Shown one piece after another: positions 53,505 through 62,886 of a stretch of DNA of 64,000 bases. The notes below the pieces were generated by a model, which worked only from the letters and a program-made list of their open reading frames with translations, was not told the origin of the DNA and did no database searches. How positions within the stretch are numbered: the stretch's first letter is position 1; the number at the start of each line of letters is the position of its first letter. Origin of the DNA: Maribacter sp. BPC-D8 (GTDB lineage Bacteria > Bacteroidota > Bacteroidia > Flavobacteriales > Flavobacteriaceae); assembly GCF_035207705.1 (NCBI RefSeq), contig NZ_CP128187.1:3224001-3288000 (forward strand). The letters run 5' to 3'. A program made the translations under genes and the position numbers.

Positions 53505-55208
53505 ATGTGCAATACACACCACTCCCCATTCAAAGGCCTACAACACGAAGGTCATGATGAAGAACATAAAACATGGAGCAGACGCTCTTTTTTACAAGCA
53601 ATGGGCATTGCGGGCTCTGGCTCAATGATGCTAGGTGCAAATATGTTATCGGCTTCTGCCCCATCGCCATTATCGGCAGGCATATCAGCTGCCGAAACAG
53701 ATAATATCTTAATCTTAATTCGCCTATCTGGTGGTAATGATGGTTTAAGTACAGTAATACCTATTGAACAATATGATAGTTATGCTAATGCCAGACCCAA
53801 TATATATGTACCAGAAAGTAAAGTTTTAAAATTGACTGATGAATTCGGTGTACCATCGTATATGAGTTCTTTGGCACCAATGTGGGAAGAAGGTCAGTTT
53901 AAGGCCGTACATGGTGTAGGTTATGAAGGTCAAAGTTTATCACACTTTACAGGATCAGATATTTTTGCGAATACAGATATAGAGACAACAGGATTCAGCG
54001 GTTTAAATACCGGATGGATGGGTAGACATTTTGAAAACATGTACCCAGATTATTTAGTTAATCCGCCAGCTGCACCAGCCGCTATTCAAATAGGTCAATT
54101 TGGTAGTTTGGTTTTTCAAGGAGACGAAACTAACTATGCTTTTGTAACTTCTAATGTTGATCAACTAGAAGAAATTGCAGAATCGGGCGTTGTATATGGT
54201 TTAGATGATACCTTGTTCAACGACTGTATGTACGGTGACCAGTTGAAGTTTTTAAGAGGAGTAGCAAATACAACATATGAATATTCTGGTATTATTCACG
54301 ATGCTTATACACGTGGGCAAAATCAAGTAGAATATCAAGACAATAGCTTTGCCCGCCAATTGGCACTTATTGCAAGGTTGATAAAAGGAAACTTAGGTAC
54401 TAAAGTATTTATGATTTCAATGGGTGGTTTTGACACTCATGGTAATCAACCACAGGCACATGCCAAATTAATGACCAATTTATCTGTAGCGGTAAACAAT
54501 TTCTATGAAGATCTTGCCTTTACCCAACAAGATGATAAGGTATTGAGCATGACCTTTTCTGAATTCGGACGACGAATTTTTGAAAATGGCTCTAATGGTA
54601 CCGATCATGGTAAAGCAACACCTACCTTATTTTTTGGATCAGGTTTAAATGGTAGTGCATTTGTTGGCGATCACCCAACCCTAGACGACCCAGATGGACG
54701 TGGAAACTTAGAATACACAATGGATTTTAGAGATCTTTACGCCACCGTTCTTGCAGAATGGCTATGTGTAGACATACCATTGGTTGAAGCGCATTTATTA
54801 AATTACAAACCGTATGTACCAGTAGACTTAGGCTTTAGTTGTAGTGGAGAAGCTTTCCCTGATATTGTATATAGCGATGGTGAAGTTACACCACCTGTTT
54901 ACCCAGATGAAGAGGCAGAAACTCCTTTTAACCCAGACTTAATAAATGCTGTTGTACACAAACCTTTTTATCCTACGGATAGTACACCGCATATTTATTT
55001 AGAAATGCCATTTTCGGCACATGTAGATATTGAACTTTTTAATATTCTTGGTCAGAAAGTCGGCACCGTTTTTAACGAAATGATGTTTGAAGGTTCTACC
55101 GAAATAAATATACGAGAGCGCATGCCCGAACAGCTATCAACAGGTAAATACATTTATCGTATTAATGTACAAAACCAAAAAATGAGTAAATCAGTGATGG
55201 TAGCTTAA
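53505..55208 (+). CDS. DUF1501 protein with Tat signal and T9SS-type C-terminal domain
   Basis: 567 residues. A twin-arginine motif SRRSFLQAMGIAG (about 24-36) followed by a hydrophobic Ala/Gly stretch marks a Tat signal. The main DUF1501 domain (about 60-450) resembles the alkaline-phosphatase/sulfatase superfamily, with LIRLSGGNDGLSTVIP, SMGGFDTHGNQPQAH and DHGKATPTLFFG. The last ~85 residues (HIYLEMPFSAHVDIELFNIL ... GKYIYRIN) look like a type A T9SS sorting domain. It is likely exported folded by Tat and then sent across the outer membrane by T9SS; the final step is inference. Confidence 0.88.
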   Translation: MCNTHHSPFKGLQHEGHDEEHKTWSRRSFLQAMGIAGSGSMMLGANMLSASAPSPLSAGISAAETDNILILIRLSGGNDGLSTVIPIEQYDSYANARPNIYVPESKVLKLTDEFGVPSYMSSLAPMWEEGQFKAVHGVGYEGQSLSHFTGSDIFANTDIETTGFSGLNTGWMGRHFENMYPDYLVNPPAAPAAIQIGQFGSLVFQGDETNYAFVTSNVDQLEEIAESGVVYGLDDTLFNDCMYGDQLKFLRGVANTTYEYSGIIHDAYTRGQNQVEYQDNSFARQLALIARLIKGNLGTKVFMISMGGFDTHGNQPQAHAKLMTNLSVAVNNFYEDLAFTQQDDKVLSMTFSEFGRRIFENGSNGTDHGKATPTLFFGSGLNGSAFVGDHPTLDDPDGRGNLEYTMDFRDLYATVLAEWLCVDIPLVEAHLLNYKPYVPVDLGFSCSGEAFPDIVYSDGEVTPPVYPDEEAETPFNPDLINAVVHKPFYPTDSTPHIYLEMPFSAHVDIELFNILGQKVGTVFNEMMFEGSTEINIRERMPEQLSTGKYIYRINVQNQKMSKSVMVA

Positions 55209-55225
55209 TCTGTTTCCCACTATGT

Positions 55226-55266
55226 AAAAAGCCCTATTCAAGTAAATTGAATAGGGCTTTTTAATT
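55226..55266. terminator. Bidirectional terminator after the DUF1501 gene
   Basis: 16-bp perfect stem AAAAAGCCCTATTCAA/TTGAATAGGGCTTTTT with a 5-base loop. Serves DUF1501 on plus, and the small minus-strand ORF ending at 55265 on the other side. Confidence 0.88.
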
Positions 55267-55444
55267 ATGCTAATTTAGTATTGTTCATTTTAGACTCAAA
55301 CCGCAATTCTTTTTTTACTCGATGGTTTTTATCCTTATACAGAAGCACAACATCTTCTTTAGTACTTTCTTTGTCTTTAATTTCTACATTAAGCTTCTCT
55401 AAACTATTATCAAGCTTTAGCTTTTTTGAATTACCAACACCCAT
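55265..55444 (-). CDS. Small hypothetical charged protein (59 residues)
   Basis: An open frame of 59 codons from ATG at 55444, starting MGVGNSKKLKLDNSLEKL and ending FESKMNNTKLA. It is rich in Lys, Glu and Asp, with no membrane segment or Cys. Support: it fills an otherwise geneless 450-base gap between converging-looking signals, and its stop sits right against the bidirectional terminator. No homologue is recognised. It could also be non-coding. Confidence 0.45.
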   Translation of the reverse strand: MGVGNSKKLKLDNSLEKLNVEIKDKESTKEDVVLLYKDKNHRVKKELRFESKMNNTKLA

Positions 55445-55630
55445 ATCTTTATAAGATTTAGTTAATAAATAGGTTTTTTCTTACAATAGAACAGATTTTA
55501 AACCGTTTTAGTATATTTTTTACTGGCGTAAATCGGTTTTACATCGATCTTCTTTAAAATATTGACCAAAATTAGATTTTAGAACAAGTTACAATTGCGA
55601 AGTAATTAGTTATTCTCCCTTCAAATTCAG

Positions 55631-55638
55631 TATTTTTG
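55631..55638 (+). promoter_or_regulatory. Predicted -7 box of metG
   Basis: TATTTTTG, full TAnnTTTG match, 17 bases before the metG ATG. No -33 TTG at the expected distance. Confidence 0.45.
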
Positions 55639-55655
55639 TAGCTTAATTTATTTTG

Positions 55656-57746
55656 ATGTCCGATATTAAATCACCCTCTAGATATACGATTACTGCTGCA
55701 TTACCATACACAAATGGTCCAATACATATTGGTCATTTAGCCGGTGTTTACGTACCAGCAGATATTTACGCTCGTTACCTAAGATTAACAGGTAAAGACG
55801 TTGCCTTTGTTTGTGGTAGCGATGAACATGGCGTAGCCATTTCAATGAAAGCTAAAAAAGAGGGGGTTACCCCAAAAGATATTATTGATAAATACCATGC
55901 TATAATTAAGCAGTCTTTTGTGGATTTCGGTATAACGTTCGATAATTACTCGAGAACATCTGCACAGGTTCATCATGATACGGCTTCAGAATTCTTTATA
56001 AACCTTTATGACAAAGGAGATTTTATTGAGGAAACTACCGCACAATTATATGATGAAGAAGCACAGCAATTTTTGGCTGACCGTTTTGTAATCGGTACAT
56101 GCCCAAAATGTGGTAATGAAGAGGCATACGGAGATCAATGTGAAAATTGTGGGTCTAGTTTAAATGCCACTGATTTAATAAATCCGAAATCAACTATAAC
56201 TGGTACTATACCTACAACTAAAGAAACAAAACATTGGTTTTTACCTTTGGATAGATACGAGGACTTTTTAAGAGATTGGATATTAAAAGGACATAAAGAC
56301 GATTGGAAACCTAATGTATACGGACAATGTAAATCATGGATCGATGGCGGATTAGAGCCAAGAGCCGTAACTAGAGATTTAGATTGGGGAATACCCGTAC
56401 CTGTGCCAGGTGGTGAAGGCAAAGTATTATATGTTTGGTTTGATGCACCTATCGGATATATTTCATCTACCAAAGAATGGGCTGCCCGTGAAGGAAAAGA
56501 TTGGGAACCCTATTGGAAAGATGAAAACACAAAATTAGTTCACTTTATCGGGAAGGATAATATCGTTTTTCACTGTATCATTTTCCCATCTATGTTAAAG
56601 GCAGAAGGCAGTTATATACTACCGGAAAATGTACCGGCAAATGAATTCTTGAATTTAGAAGGAAACAAGCTTTCTACTTCTAAAAATTGGGCAGTGTGGC
56701 TACATGAATACTTAGTCGATTTTCCTGAAATGCAAGATTCGCTTCGTTATACTTTAACGGCGAATGCACCAGAAACCAAGGATAACGATTTCACTTGGAA
56801 AGATTTTCAAGCACGTAACAATAATGAATTAGTAGCCATTTTAGGTAATTTCATAAACAGAGTTGTGGTATTGACCAACAAGTATTACGATGGTAAAGTA
56901 CCCGCTGCAGGTAACTTAACCGATGTGGATACTGAGACACTTGAGCAATTATCAAAATATCCAGGAATCATTTCAAGTTCTATTGAACGCTACCGTTTTA
57001 GAGAAGCAGGTCAAGAATTAATGAATCTTGCTCGTTTAGGTAATAAATACTTAGCCGATGCAGAACCATGGAAAGTGATTAAGGTTGATGAAGAACGTGT
57101 AAAAACAATCATGAATATCGCTTTACAAATAGCAGCAGGTTTAGCTGTTTTAAGTGAACCATTTTTACCGTTTACATCTAACAAGCTTAAGAATATTCTA
57201 AATATCGATTCAAACTCGGAGACTGAGCGTAGCCGAAGTCTAAAATGGGATGATGTTTCAACAAAAGAAGCATTGATACAACCTGAACATCAAATAAACC
57301 AAGCCGAGCTATTATTTAGAAAAATTGAGGATAGTGAAATTCAAGCACAACTAGATAAACTACAAGCGACCAAAAAAGCGAACGAATACGAAAACAAAAA
57401 ACTGATGCCACAAAAAGATACCATTACATTCGATGATTTTTCTAAACTAGATATGCGTGTGGGTACTATTATCGAAGCTGAAAAAATGGCAAAAGCAAAG
57501 AAGCTTTTAGTTTTAAAAGTAGACACAGGCTTAGATGTTAGAACTATTGTTTCCGGTATTGCAGAAAGCTTTAAGCCAGAAGATATTGTCGGCAAAAAAG
57601 TAACTGTATTGATCAACTTGGCACCAAGAGCATTACGTGGTGTAGATAGTGAAGGTATGATTCTAATGACTGAAAATGCCGATGGAAAATTGGTATTCGT
57701 TAATCCAGATGAGGATAGTGTTGGTAATGGAGAAGGAATCAACTAG
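55656..57746 (+). CDS. metG: Methionyl-tRNA synthetase
   Basis: 696 residues from ATG 55656 (the preceding TTG codon is not needed). Class I synthetase: HIGH-type PIHIGHLAG (about 20-28), zinc knuckle [18 protein letters not shown] (about 149-166), KMSKS-type KLSTSK (about 338), and an anticodon-binding helical domain. The C-terminal EMAPII/Trbp111 tRNA-binding domain (about 592-696, [13 protein letters not shown] and [19 protein letters not shown]) is complete. At about 522-528 the sequence [11 protein letters not shown] is encoded by one dispersed repeat copy, inserted in the loop before WDDVS. Confidence 0.96.
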   Translation: MSDIKSPSRYTITAALPYTNGPIHIGHLAGVYVPADIYARYLRLTGKDVAFVCGSDEHGVAISMKAKKEGVTPKDIIDKYHAIIKQSFVDFGITFDNYSRTSAQVHHDTASEFFINLYDKGDFIEETTAQLYDEEAQQFLADRFVIGTCPKCGNEEAYGDQCENCGSSLNATDLINPKSTITGTIPTTKETKHWFLPLDRYEDFLRDWILKGHKDDWKPNVYGQCKSWIDGGLEPRAVTRDLDWGIPVPVPGGEGKVLYVWFDAPIGYISSTKEWAAREGKDWEPYWKDENTKLVHFIGKDNIVFHCIIFPSMLKAEGSYILPENVPANEFLNLEGNKLSTSKNWAVWLHEYLVDFPEMQDSLRYTLTANAPETKDNDFTWKDFQARNNNELVAILGNFINRVVVLTNKYYDGKVPAAGNLTDVDTETLEQLSKYPGIISSSIERYRFREAGQELMNLARLGNKYLADAEPWKVIKVDEERVKTIMNIALQIAAGLAVLSEPFLPFTSNKLKNILNIDSNSETERSRSLKWDDVSTKEALIQPEHQINQAELLFRKIEDSEIQAQLDKLQATKKANEYENKKLMPQKDTITFDDFSKLDMRVGTIIEAEKMAKAKKLLVLKVDTGLDVRTIVSGIAESFKPEDIVGKKVTVLINLAPRALRGVDSEGMILMTENADGKLVFVNPDEDSVGNGEGIN
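57221..57240 (+). repeat. Dispersed repeat copy inside metG
   Basis: gactgagcgtagccgaagtc, the same core as the copies inside the ligase gene at 38379-38526, read in frame as ETERSRS. The outer bases GAC/GTC are complementary. Confidence 0.85.
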
Positions 57747-57769
57747 ATAACAATTTTAATTAATTAAAG

Positions 57770-57800
57770 AAGCCTTGGTGAATATTCACCAAGGCTTTTT
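57770..57800 (+). terminator. Terminator after metG
   Basis: 13-bp stem AAGCCTTGGTGAA/TTCACCAAGGCTT followed by TTT; loop of only two bases, or of six if the inner AA/TT pairs are left open. Confidence 0.88.
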
Positions 57801-57971
57801 ACTTTTAAGTAGACCCCTGTTATAGCCGTAATCATGATATTAAGTTTTACAACGGCATCGGTAAACCTTCAAAAAAGAAAAGAAAGAATACTAAAATCTA
57901 CACAAATACCTTCTACTGCTTGATTTCATTACCTAATAATGGGTATTTTTAAAAGTTCTAAACGATTTTAC

Positions 57972-60095
57972 ATGCAATTACTGCCCTACATACTTAAATA
58001 TACCCAGCTACCTGAGAAGGGAATTCAAAATACTATTGAGCTTTTAAATGCTGATTGTACCATTCCTTTCATTTCTAGATATCGTAAAGAAAGAACTGGT
58101 AATTTAGATGAAGTACAAGTTGGTGCTATCGTTCAGTTTAAAGAACAATTTGAAGCATTAGAAAAGAGAAAAAAAGCCATTATAAAAGCTGTTGATGAAC
58201 AAGGCGTATTAACCGCTGAGCTAAAACAAAAGTTTGAGAATTCTGAAGACCTTACTCAGTTAGAAGATTTATACCTCCCTTTCAAAAAAAGTAAAAAAAC
58301 AAAAGCTGAAGTTGCGCGCAAAAACGGATTAGAGCCTTTAGCAAAAATCATTATGGCACAGCGTAATGATGATATCGAGTCTACAGCCTCTAAATATCTT
58401 AGCAAAGAGGTAGAAAATGAAGATGATGCTTTAGAAGGAGCGCGCCATATCATTTCTGAGTGGATCAATGAACGTACAGATATAAGAAGTTCAATAAGAT
58501 CTCAATTAGCGCGATTTGCCATTATTAGCACCAAAGTAATTGGCACGAAAAAAGATGATGAAAAGGCTCAGAAATTCCGTGACTATTTTGAGTGGAGCGA
58601 ACCGTTGAATAAATGTCCGTCCCATCGATTACTTGCTATTTTACGTGCCGAATCGGAGAAATTCATCCGGGTTAAAATTGAGCTAGATGACGAACGGTTA
58701 CTCGATAGAATCGAAAACAGAATTATAAAAACAAATAATGCCTGCGGCAAACAAATTGAACTTGCCATTGCAGACGCGTACAAAAGGTTGCTTTTTCCAT
58801 CCTTATCCAACGAACTATTAAAAGCAGCCAAAGAAAAAGCAGATGATGAAGCAATTGCAGTTTTCTCTAACAATCTAAGACAATTGTTATTGGGCGCTCC
58901 ATTAGGGGAAAAAAGTATTCTTGCCATCGACCCAGGTTTTAGAACAGGTTGTAAAGTGGTTTGCTTAGATGCACAAGGTAACTTGGTACATAACGAAACT
59001 ATTTATCCGCATGCGCCACAAAATGATGTTGATGGCGCCATAAAGAAATTGAGTTCTCTGGTAAATGCATATAAAATTGAAGCTATAGCTATTGGTAATG
59101 GTACAGCATCTAGAGAAACAGAACAGGTGGTAAAGAAGGTAATCTTCAATAATCCCGTCGAAGTATTTGTGGTAAGTGAAGCAGGGGCATCTATTTATTC
59201 CGCCTCTAAAATTGCTCGAGATGAATTCCCAGATTACGATATTACTGTTCGTGGTGCCGTTTCTATCGGTAGGCGTTTGGCAGATCCTCTTGCCGAACTG
59301 GTAAAAATTGATCCAAAATCTATTGGTGTTGGGCAATACCAACATGATGTTGATCAGAGCAAATTAAAGAACTCTCTAGATACGGTTGTTGAAAGTTGTG
59401 TAAATTCTGTGGGAGTGAACATCAATACAGCTAGCGTTCCGTTATTGAGTTACGTTTCTGGTATTGGTCCGAAATTAGCCGAGAATATTGTTGCTCAGAG
59501 AAAAGAGAAAGGTGCATTCAAAAGCCGAAAAGATATAATGGATGTTCCGCGATTGGGCGGTAAGGCATTTGAGCAAGGTGCAGCTTTTTTAAGAATAAAA
59601 GATGCTAAGAATCCGCTTGATGATTCTGCCGTACACCCAGAAAGTTATGGCATAGTCAAGCAGATGGCAAAAGATAAAGGAACAGAAATAACATCATTGA
59701 TAGGGAACAAAACTGTACTTAAAGAAATTGATCTTCAAAAGTATTGTACCAATGAAGTTGGGCTACCTACCTTAGAAGATATTCGCTCAGAGCTTGAAAA
59801 ACCAGGTTTAGACCGTAGAGAAAAAGCAAAGGTATTTACCTTTGACCAAACCATTAAATCGATTACAGATTTACATAGCGGGCAATTGTTACCTGGCATT
59901 GTAAATAACATTACCAACTTCGGTTGTTTTGTAGATATCGGCATTAAAGAAAGCGGACTAATACATGTTTCTAACCTGTCTGATTCATTCGTAAAAGATG
60001 TAAACGAACATGTGCATTTACATCAGCAGATTATTGTAAAGGTTTTGGAAGTTGATGTTCAAAGAAAACGTATTCAATTAAAGCTGCATAAATAA
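57972..60095 (+). CDS. tex: Tex family RNA-binding transcription accessory protein
   Basis: 707 residues from ATG 57972 (MQLLPYILKYTQLPEKG), matching the usual N-terminus; ATG 57939 would add 11 residues with no counterpart in relatives. Domains in order: helical Tex N-domain (ECT-like IPFISRYRKERTGNLDEVQ), YqgF-like nuclease fold with ILAIDPGFRTGCKVV (about 320), two helix-hairpin-helix stretches (LLSYVSGIGPKLAENIVAQR), and a C-terminal S1 RNA-binding domain (LPGIVNNITNFGCFVDIG). It binds nucleic acid and affects transcription; the exact role is poorly defined. An HDAC-like gene begins 8 bases later. Confidence 0.95.
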   Translation: MQLLPYILKYTQLPEKGIQNTIELLNADCTIPFISRYRKERTGNLDEVQVGAIVQFKEQFEALEKRKKAIIKAVDEQGVLTAELKQKFENSEDLTQLEDLYLPFKKSKKTKAEVARKNGLEPLAKIIMAQRNDDIESTASKYLSKEVENEDDALEGARHIISEWINERTDIRSSIRSQLARFAIISTKVIGTKKDDEKAQKFRDYFEWSEPLNKCPSHRLLAILRAESEKFIRVKIELDDERLLDRIENRIIKTNNACGKQIELAIADAYKRLLFPSLSNELLKAAKEKADDEAIAVFSNNLRQLLLGAPLGEKSILAIDPGFRTGCKVVCLDAQGNLVHNETIYPHAPQNDVDGAIKKLSSLVNAYKIEAIAIGNGTASRETEQVVKKVIFNNPVEVFVVSEAGASIYSASKIARDEFPDYDITVRGAVSIGRRLADPLAELVKIDPKSIGVGQYQHDVDQSKLKNSLDTVVESCVNSVGVNINTASVPLLSYVSGIGPKLAENIVAQRKEKGAFKSRKDIMDVPRLGGKAFEQGAAFLRIKDAKNPLDDSAVHPESYGIVKQMAKDKGTEITSLIGNKTVLKEIDLQKYCTNEVGLPTLEDIRSELEKPGLDRREKAKVFTFDQTIKSITDLHSGQLLPGIVNNITNFGCFVDIGIKESGLIHVSNLSDSFVKDVNEHVHLHQQIIVKVLEVDVQRKRIQLKLHK

Positions 60096-60103
60096 TTGAA
60101 CCG

Positions 60104-61006
60104 ATGCTAAAAATAGCGAATCATCCTATATACAAACATCCATTGCCAGAGGGACATCGCTTTCCTATGGAAAAATATGAGCTATTACCGCAGCAATTAA
60201 TTTATGAAGGTACATGCACCGAAGAAAACTTCTTTGAACCAGAAATACCAAATGACAAACATATTGTAGCAGTTCATGATCCTGAGTATTTCTACGATTT
60301 GTTGAATATGATGATTTCGCCAAAAATGGCACGTAAAATAGGTTTTCCCTTATCGGAAGATTTAGTAGAGCGCGAACGTATTATTGCCGACGGAACGATA
60401 AAGGGATGCGATTTTGCATTAGAATTCGGAATTGCGATGAATATTGCAGGCGGAACACATCATGCCTATAGCGATCATGGTGAAGCTTTTTGCATGTTGA
60501 ACGACCAAGCAATAGGCGCTAGATACTTATTGAAAAAAGGTCTTGCAAAGAAAATTCTCATTATCGATTTAGATGTGCATCAAGGAAACGGAACTGCAGA
60601 AATATTTCAGAATGACGATGCAGTTTTTACATTCTCTATGCACGGAGAAAGTAATTATCCGTTTAAAAAAGAACAGTCAGACTTAGATATTCCCTTACTA
60701 AAAGGAACTACAGATGAAACATATCTTTCTATACTAAAGGAAAAATTACCCAAATTAATTGATACCGTAAAACCAGATTTCATCTTTTACCTCTGCGGTG
60801 TTGATATTCTAGAAAGTGACAAATTGGGCACACTTAGTATGTCATTGGAAGGATGTAAAAAACGAGATGAGTTTGTCTTAACAACCTGTCACAACTTAAA
60901 TATACCGGTACAATGTAGTATGGGTGGTGGCTACTCGCCAGACATTAAAATCATTGTTGAAGCACACGCCAATACTTTTCGATTGGCACAGAAACTTTAT
61001 TTTTAG
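60104..61006 (+). CDS. Histone deacetylase-superfamily (HDAC/AcuC/AphA) protein
   Basis: 300 residues. The arginase-fold zinc hydrolase marks are visible: AGGTHHAYSDHGEAFCMLND carries the tandem catalytic His pair, LIIDLDVHQGNGTAEIF gives the zinc Asp and His, and YLCGVDILESDKLG the second Asp. The last part (MGGGYSPDI) matches the family's Gly-rich loop. In bacteria such enzymes deacetylate small amides, polyamines or lysine side chains; the substrate is unknown. It starts 8 bases after tex, so the pair may be cotranscribed. Confidence 0.92.
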   Translation: MLKIANHPIYKHPLPEGHRFPMEKYELLPQQLIYEGTCTEENFFEPEIPNDKHIVAVHDPEYFYDLLNMMISPKMARKIGFPLSEDLVERERIIADGTIKGCDFALEFGIAMNIAGGTHHAYSDHGEAFCMLNDQAIGARYLLKKGLAKKILIIDLDVHQGNGTAEIFQNDDAVFTFSMHGESNYPFKKEQSDLDIPLLKGTTDETYLSILKEKLPKLIDTVKPDFIFYLCGVDILESDKLGTLSMSLEGCKKRDEFVLTTCHNLNIPVQCSMGGGYSPDIKIIVEAHANTFRLAQKLYF

Positions 61007-61072
61007 GGCTATTTCAGACTTTTTGAGCAAAACAAAATACCTATTTGATTCTATTTTAAACTAGTATAACTT

Positions 61073-61080
61073 TAAATTTG
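61073..61080 (+). promoter_or_regulatory. Predicted -7 box of the PAP2 gene
   Basis: TAAATTTG, full consensus match, ending 4 bases before the ATG, so the mRNA would be nearly leaderless. A TTG at 61045 is 25 bases upstream, slightly too far. Confidence 0.45.
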
Positions 61081-61084
61081 CAAT

Positions 61085-61918
61085 ATGAAAAATCTAATAA
61101 TCCTCTTAGGCATAACCTTTTGTATTTCATTAAACGCTCAAGACTCCGTTAAAGATTCTACAGAAACACGGTGGAATATGTTTAAGTATGATGTTGGCAG
61201 TATGTTTAGAGGTGTAGGTCATTCTTATGCGAGTCCGTTTCATTGGAAAGGTGATCAATGGGCTCAATTTGGTGCTGTTGTAGCTGGTACAGGCTTAGTT
61301 TATTTAGTAGATGATGAAACATCGAGGTTTATAAGAAATAACAGAGAAGGCGTACCACAGGTTGTTCGAGATTATGGTGAATTCTACGGTAGTCCAGAGA
61401 ATAATTATTTAGCGACATCAGGTGTATACGCCGTAGGGTTAATTACCAAAAACGAAAAATTAAGAAGAACGGGAGTATTATTAATATCATCAGCTACTTC
61501 AGCCGGACTTCTTCAACAAGTATTAAAATCTGTAGTAGGTAGAGCAAGACCTTTGGCAGATTTGGGGAAAGACACCTTTGATCCTTTTAATTCAAGCAGA
61601 AACTTTCATTCGTTCCCATCTGGGCATGCATTACTTGCCTTTACCAATGCTTACGCAATTGGTAAACAATTTAAAAATCCGTGGGTAAAAGCAGGTATTT
61701 ATACTTTAGGTGCAATTCCTGGTATTTCTCGTGTTTGGGATGGTCAACATTATTTAAGTGATATGGTATTCGCTTTTGCCATTAGTATTGCAACTGTGGA
61801 ATCTATAGATAGGTACCTAGATAAAAGGTATGATGAGAAATACAACGACAAATCAAAAATGGTAAGTTGGAATCTAAATTTTGGACCTGGTCAATTGGGC
61901 GTAACGGTTAATTTTTAA
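61085..61918 (+). CDS. PAP2 superfamily phosphatase
   Basis: 277 residues; signal peptide or anchor MKNLIILLGITFCISLNAQ. The three acid-phosphatase motifs are present: KSVVGRARPL (about 153-162, KX6RP), FPSGHALLAF (about 178, PSGH), and SRVWDGQHYLSD (about 214, SRxxxGxHxxxD). Several membrane helices surround them. It probably dephosphorylates a lipid phosphate such as undecaprenyl pyrophosphate at the periplasmic face; the substrate is not shown. The first ~70 residues (GVGHSYASPFHWKGDQWAQF) are as in other Bacteroidetes members. Confidence 0.9.
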   Translation: MKNLIILLGITFCISLNAQDSVKDSTETRWNMFKYDVGSMFRGVGHSYASPFHWKGDQWAQFGAVVAGTGLVYLVDDETSRFIRNNREGVPQVVRDYGEFYGSPENNYLATSGVYAVGLITKNEKLRRTGVLLISSATSAGLLQQVLKSVVGRARPLADLGKDTFDPFNSSRNFHSFPSGHALLAFTNAYAIGKQFKNPWVKAGIYTLGAIPGISRVWDGQHYLSDMVFAFAISIATVESIDRYLDKRYDEKYNDKSKMVSWNLNFGPGQLGVTVNF

Positions 61919-62259
61919 TAAAGTTAATTTTACACCTATCCCATTTTCTTTTAGAATAAAATAATAACTCGCTCTCTTACAACTATATACTAATTAGTTT
62001 CAGGCTTCATACTGCTTTTTGAAAAATTACGGATTACTCATCTTAATCTTCCACATCTAAAGCCTCAATTTTTTGAATAAAAACGCATTTAACTAAGTAT
62101 TGAAAATTTTGTTAGGCAACAAATATTGATTTAAATTATTATAAGTTTTTTCCTACAACTAAATTACAAAGTTTCATAGTCCTTTTCTTACGTTTTACAA
62201 CAATTATTAGAACATCATAACCAATATATTGATATTTGGCACCTACTATTAGTTATGCT
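61919..62259. other. Intergenic stretch before the exported-protein cluster
   Basis: 341 AT-rich bases without a convincing ORF. No strong hairpin terminator follows the PAP2 gene. GATATTTG (62230-62237) is a near match to TAnnTTTG (7 of 8) and may be the -7 box for the gene at 62260. Confidence 0.5.
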
Positions 62260-62841
62260 ATGATATCGTATAAAACTTATATATTAATTACCTTTTTTCT
62301 AACTATCACTTATTGCTCATATGCACAAGTGAAAATTGGTGATGATGTAAGTTCAATTCACAATTCTTCGCTTTTAGAATTAGAAAGTACTTCTAAGGTC
62401 TTAGTTCTATCTAGAGTATCTAATACGCAAATGCTACAAATAACACCATTAAACGGTGCTATGGTCTACAATATAGACAACCAATGCGTTTTCACGTTTA
62501 ATGGTACTCAATGGATAAACCTCTGCGATACTAATTCCAATACAATATCAATCATAGATAATGAAGATGGTTCATTCACTATTACATCAACAGATGGCAC
62601 TTCGTTTACTTCTGGTGATTTAAGTGGAGCGCAAGGAGAACAGCAAAATATAGTTATTATAGCAAATAATGGCCAAAAACAATTTAATACTCCCCTACCC
62701 ATTGTTGATATCAGAAAAATAGCAATTTATAGAAACGGGGTAAGAATAGACTTTACTACCATAAATGACAACACTATAGAATTAGAGAGTGAAGTCATAT
62801 GTTACCAAAATGATAAAATACGAATTGTACAAATCTTATAA
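62260..62841 (+). CDS. Exported tail-fibre-like surface protein with a C-terminal 'YRNG' module
   Basis: 193 residues from ATG 62260 (signal peptide MISYKTYILITFFLTITYC ending near SYAQ); a TTG at 62236 was rejected. The mature start follows the common Bacteroidetes exported pattern: VKIGDDVSSIHNSSLLELES, TSKVLVLSRVSNTQM, NGAMVYNIDNQCVFTFNGTQ and WINLC. The C-terminal ~60 residues (IRKIAIYRNGVRIDFTTIND, ending DKIRIVQIL) form a beta module shared with the next gene. No sorting domain or enzyme motif is seen. Function unknown; surface or structural role inferred. Confidence 0.75.
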   Translation: MISYKTYILITFFLTITYCSYAQVKIGDDVSSIHNSSLLELESTSKVLVLSRVSNTQMLQITPLNGAMVYNIDNQCVFTFNGTQWINLCDTNSNTISIIDNEDGSFTITSTDGTSFTSGDLSGAQGEQQNIVIIANNGQKQFNTPLPIVDIRKIAIYRNGVRIDFTTINDNTIELESEVICYQNDKIRIVQIL

Positions 62842-62886
62842 TTAATAATCATGAATACATTTTTTAACCTAATAAACTCAATAATT

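Noticed and set aside
57836..57925. 29-codon frame MILSFTTASVNLQ... before tex
   Set aside because: Too short and without support from context or conservation.
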